A stretch of 7,959 nt of DNA. Origin: Saliniplasma sp046497075 (GTDB lineage Archaea; Thermoplasmatota; Thermoplasmata; Halarchaeoplasmatales; Halarchaeoplasmataceae). Positions within the stretch are counted from its first letter, which is position 1. Each line of letters begins with the position of its first letter. The translations under genes and the position numbers were made by a program. The stretch is from NCBI GenBank assembly GCA_046497075.1, contig JAWOGF010000012.1:1-7959 (forward strand), in the 5' to 3' direction. Shown here in pieces: positions 5,209 to 7,959 of the stretch. Below the pieces are notes generated by a model, which was given only the letters and a program-made list of their open reading frames with translations, was not told the DNA's origin and searched no databases.

Positions 5209-7959
5209 ATGAGGTTAGAAAAAGACTTAAGTTTTTTGGCAATTATTTTGCTGTTAGTTAGTGTTATGTCTATGGGAATCAGTCCTGTAGCTGTAACATC
5301 TGAACAAAGTTCTGAGACACTTTCTTTTGATGGTGGAGATGGTAGCGAGAGAGATCCATATCAGATCTCTAACTGGACACATCTAGATGCAGTACGAGGT
5401 AATTTCAGTGCGCATTACACTTTGACAACATCCCTCGACAGCACGACCGATGGTTATGAAACTTATGTAAATACTACGGAAGGATGGGAACCGATAGGGA
5501 ACTTTAGTACTCTATTTGAGGGCGCATTCGACGGTCAAGATAATACAATCACGGGATTATACATCAACCGAAGTGAAACGAACTACATGGGACTGTTCGG
5601 CAACCTGAACGAGAATGCCCAAGTCCAGAACGTAGGGGTGGAGAACGCCGATATTACAGGAAGCAGGGTGGTCGGCGCCCTAGCGGCCCAAAGTTCCGGG
5701 ATGATCAACAACTCATATGCCACCGGTAATGTGAGCGGATTTGATCTAACAGGTGGACTCGTGGGAAGACATTATGGTGAAGTAAACCAAACATATGCCA
5801 CAGTAAATGTGGATGGTGATTATCAGGATATCGGCGGATTGGTCGGATTCAACGCCCAAGATTCATTAGTGAATAACTCTTATGCAACAGGAGATGTGGA
5901 GGGACCAGAGTACGTTGGAGGACTCAATGGACGTAACAACCATGGCTTTATATCCAACTCATATGCAACTGGAATTGTTACAGGAACATCTAATGATGGC
6001 GGTTTAGTTGGAATTAACAATAATGGTACGGTCACCGATTCCTACTGGGATACCGAGACGACCGGTCAGGATACCTCTGACGGAGGAACAGGTCTCAACA
6101 CCACCGATATGATGACCCAGAGCACTTTCAGCGGTTGGGACTTCATCGACACGTGGTGGATGGTCGACGGAGAGACCCGTCCGTTCCTGCAGATGGAATG
6201 GGATACGAACGTGTCCAACAGTCATCAACTTCAGATGATGGAGATGAATAAGACTGTGGACTATAAGTTAACTGATGACATCGACCTCTCCGGTATTCAG
6301 GATGCCTCTCAGATGTGGGGGACCAATTCTACGAGTGGGGAAGGATGGAAGCCGATCGGTAATTCAAGTGTGTATTTCACAGGATCCTTCGACGGTAACG
6401 ACTACATCATCTCGGATCTGACGATCAATCGTTCGAGCGAGAACTACGTGGGACTGTTCGGTGATCTGAACGAGAATGCTCACGTCCAGAACGTAGGACT
6501 GGAGAACGCCGATGTTACAGGAAACTCGGTAGTCGGCGTGCTGGCGGGCGAAATTTATGGAAAAATCAGCAACTCGTATGCTACCGGTAAAGTGAGCGGA
6601 CATGATCGAACAGGTGGACTCGTGGGAAGGAATCGTGGCGAAGTAAAACAAACATATGCTACAGTAAATGTGGAAGGCGAAGATCAGTATATCGGCGGAT
6701 TGATCGGAACCAACAGCGATGGAAATACGGATTATTCATCTGTGATCGACTCTTATGCAACGGGAGACGTGGACGGATATCAACACGTTGGAGGACTCAA
6801 TGGAGGTAACTACGGCTCTGGTTCCTCTATCTCCAACTCATATGCAACGGGATATGTTACGGGATCATCTAATGTTGGTGGTTTAGTTGGATGGAACTAT
6901 GGAGGTACGGTCATCGATTCCTACTGGGATACCGAGACGACCGGACAATCCGACGGAATTGGTTCTGGTAATGGGGATGTCGAAGGCCTAACGACCGCTG
7001 AGATGAAAGGAGAATCAGCGACGACCAACATGAACGCTTTCGATTTCACGAGTACATGGGATGTCGTATCTGGCTCCCATATATCTTATCCTTATCTTCG
7101 GAACAATCCACAAAATCCCGCTCCGGGTTTCCAGACTTCCTATGCCGGCGGCGACGGGAGTGCCGGGGATCCATACCAGATCTCGAACTGGTATCATCTC
7201 AACAATACTGGAGAGAACCTTGGTGCGAACTATACACTCGTTGATGATATAGATGATACGACAGACGGTTATGAAGAATATGTCAATACCACAAACGGTT
7301 GGGATCCAATAGGTGATGGTTATCTATTTTATGGATCATTCGACGGTCAGGGACATGTTGTGAATGACCTCTGGATCAACAGGACAACTGAGGATAGTGT
7401 AGGTCTTTTCGAAGGATCGGGAGGAAAACTCGAGAACATCGGTGTCGTTGGTGCAAACGTGACCGGAAATGATTATGTAGGCGGACTCGTAGGATACAAT
7501 AGTGGTACGGTCAACAACTCGTACTTCAACGTTAATGTGAACGGAACTGGCAATTATGTAGGTGGGCTTGTGGGAAGGAACGATGGCACGGTGAAAAATT
7601 CGTACTTCAACGGTAATGTGAACGGAGCTGATTCTGTTGGCGGTCTCGTTGGAGAGAACTACTACAGCACGGTCGAGAACTCATACGCTACTGGCAACGT
7701 GAGCGGATTCTATTATGTAGGCGGGTTCGTTGGAGAGAACTACTACGGCACGGTCAACAACTCGTATGCCACGGGAAACGTAAGCGGATATCAATATGTA
7801 GGAGGACTCGTAGGATACAACGATAACACAGTCAACAACTCTTACTTCAACGGTAATGTGAACGGAACTGATTCTGTTGGCGGACTCGTCGGTGGGAACG
7901 GGATAGATGGCACGGTGAAAAATTCGTATGCTACCGGAGATGTGAGCGGTGAAGAACAT
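5209..7959 (+). CDS. Secreted GLUG-repeat surface protein, probable adhesin or cell-surface glycoprotein (3' end outside the window)
   Basis: The frame is open for 917 codons with no stop, so the C-terminus and any membrane anchor are unseen. Residues 1-30 form a signal peptide: charged MRLEK, then a hydrophobic stretch from about residue 9 to 29. The rest is built of three modules starting near residues 42, 329 and 647. Modules 1 and 3 open with the shared DPYQISNW box (49-56 and its counterpart). Each module continues with GWxPIG and SFDG/AFDG boxes and a run of GLUG repeats of the type GGLVGxNxGTVxNSYATGxVxG. Such repeats are expected to stack as a beta-helix. Modules 1 and 2 both close on DSYWDTETTGQ (W280 and W573). 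About 28 N-glycosylation sequons are present. Ligand and function are unknown. Its own promoter, ribosome site and codon style set it apart from the gal operon. Confidence 0.88.
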   Translation, partial: MRLEKDLSFLAIILLLVSVMSMGISPVAVTSEQSSETLSFDGGDGSERDPYQISNWTHLDAVRGNFSAHYTLTTSLDSTTDGYETYVNTTEGWEPIGNFSTLFEGAFDGQDNTITGLYINRSETNYMGLFGNLNENAQVQNVGVENADITGSRVVGALAAQSSGMINNSYATGNVSGFDLTGGLVGRHYGEVNQTYATVNVDGDYQDIGGLVGFNAQDSLVNNSYATGDVEGPEYVGGLNGRNNHGFISNSYATGIVTGTSNDGGLVGINNNGTVTDSYWDTETTGQDTSDGGTGLNTTDMMTQSTFSGWDFIDTWWMVDGETRPFLQMEWDTNVSNSHQLQMMEMNKTVDYKLTDDIDLSGIQDASQMWGTNSTSGEGWKPIGNSSVYFTGSFDGNDYIISDLTINRSSENYVGLFGDLNENAHVQNVGLENADVTGNSVVGVLAGEIYGKISNSYATGKVSGHDRTGGLVGRNRGEVKQTYATVNVEGEDQYIGGLIGTNSDGNTDYSSVIDSYATGDVDGYQHVGGLNGGNYGSGSSISNSYATGYVTGSSNVGGLVGWNYGGTVIDSYWDTETTGQSDGIGSGNGDVEGLTTAEMKGESATTNMNAFDFTSTWDVVSGSHISYPYLRNNPQNPAPGFQTSYAGGDGSAGDPYQISNWYHLNNTGENLGANYTLVDDIDDTTDGYEEYVNTTNGWDPIGDGYLFYGSFDGQGHVVNDLWINRTTEDSVGLFEGSGGKLENIGVVGANVTGNDYVGGLVGYNSGTVNNSYFNVNVNGTGNYVGGLVGRNDGTVKNSYFNGNVNGADSVGGLVGENYYSTVENSYATGNVSGFYYVGGFVGENYYGTVNNSYATGNVSGYQYVGGLVGYNDNTVNNSYFNGNVNGTDSVGGLVGGNGIDGTVKNSYATGDVSGEEH
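5479..6069 (+). repeat. Internal duplication, copy 1 (module 1 of the surface protein)
   Basis: This segment aligns with 6340-6948 at a constant 861-base offset over its first part. The offset grows to 879 near the end because copy 2 has six additional codons in two places. For example, bases 5590-5661 and 6451-6522 differ at 8 of 72 positions. Identity at synonymous sites points to a fairly recent duplication or gene conversion within the gene. Confidence 0.85.
6340..6948 (+). repeat. Internal duplication, copy 2 (module 2 of the surface protein)
   Basis: This is the partner of 5479-6069. The six additional codons lie in the loops before the VIDSYATG repeat (four) and before the SISNSYATG repeat (two), in the variable turns of the predicted beta-helix. 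Several sequons of copy 1 are lost here, for instance INNSYATGNVSG has become ISNSYATGKVSG. Confidence 0.85.
7480..7959 (+). repeat. Six tandem GLUG repeats of 78-81 bases
   Basis: Repeats begin at 7480, 7561, 7639, 7720, 7801 and 7879, each with GGLVG (GGFVG once) followed by N, a T-V, NSY and a glycine. Two subtypes occur: one carrying NSYATGNVSG and one carrying NSYFNGNVNG. The array runs off the window edge, so the total number is unknown. Confidence 0.9.

Noticed and set aside
6004..7197. Minus-strand open frames opposite the surface-protein gene
   Set aside because: They are antisense to repeated GLUG codons and recur with the repeats; there is no independent coding signal.
7480..7959. 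Regular 78-81 base periodicity suggestive of a CRISPR-like array
   Set aside because: The repeats are codon-phased, imperfect and translate into GLUG repeats within a continuous open frame; there are no unique spacers between identical repeats.

Overview
The window looks archaeal. Translation starts sit about 26-27 bases downstream of TATA-like boxes (leaderless arrangement) or behind a short Shine-Dalgarno leader with a TATA box further up. The gene set (GH1 glycosidase, galT, galK, GH57 enzyme) recalls, from memory, the galactoside cluster of Pyrococcus furiosus. The lysine- and glutamate-rich proteins and the large GLUG-repeat surface protein fit a euryarchaeote or Thermoplasmatota-like lineage, but I cannot place it more precisely.

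Layout. Bases 1-339 hold what looks like the right end of an IS200/IS605-type element: a possible TnpB C-terminus (reading frame 3-197) running into about ten nearly contiguous short hairpins (102-339). The last hairpin ends exactly at the stop codon of the next gene. Bases 339-1589 (minus strand) are a complete GH1 beta-glycosidase. A 140-base divergent promoter region (1590-1729) separates it from a plus-strand operon: galT (1773-2798, with its N-terminal 34 codons in another frame from 1730), galK (2813-3889) and a GH57 glycosidase that is probably an alpha-galactosidase (3891-4979). A 229-base intergenic region (4980-5208) with inverted and direct repeats, a TATA box and a strong Shine-Dalgarno site leads into a secreted GLUG-repeat protein. 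Its frame stays open from 5209 to the end of the window (917 codons, no stop).

How the genes work together. The GH1 and GH57 enzymes would release galactose from beta- and alpha-galactosides. GalK phosphorylates it and GalT exchanges galactose-1-phosphate onto UDP, completing the Leloir pathway with a UDP-glucose 4-epimerase that is not in this window. No sugar transporter or regulator is visible. The surface protein is a separate transcription unit.

Most notable points: (1) galT is split by a +1 frame change. The junction has either a homopolymer A7 indel or a prfB-like layout (GAGGAG, 3 bases, GGG, TAA) that could recode. (2) The dense hairpin chain at the left edge is a candidate omega-RNA whose guide would be antisense to the 3' end of the GH1 gene. 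(3) The giant surface protein carries an 861-base internal duplication and a very high density of N-glycosylation sequons.
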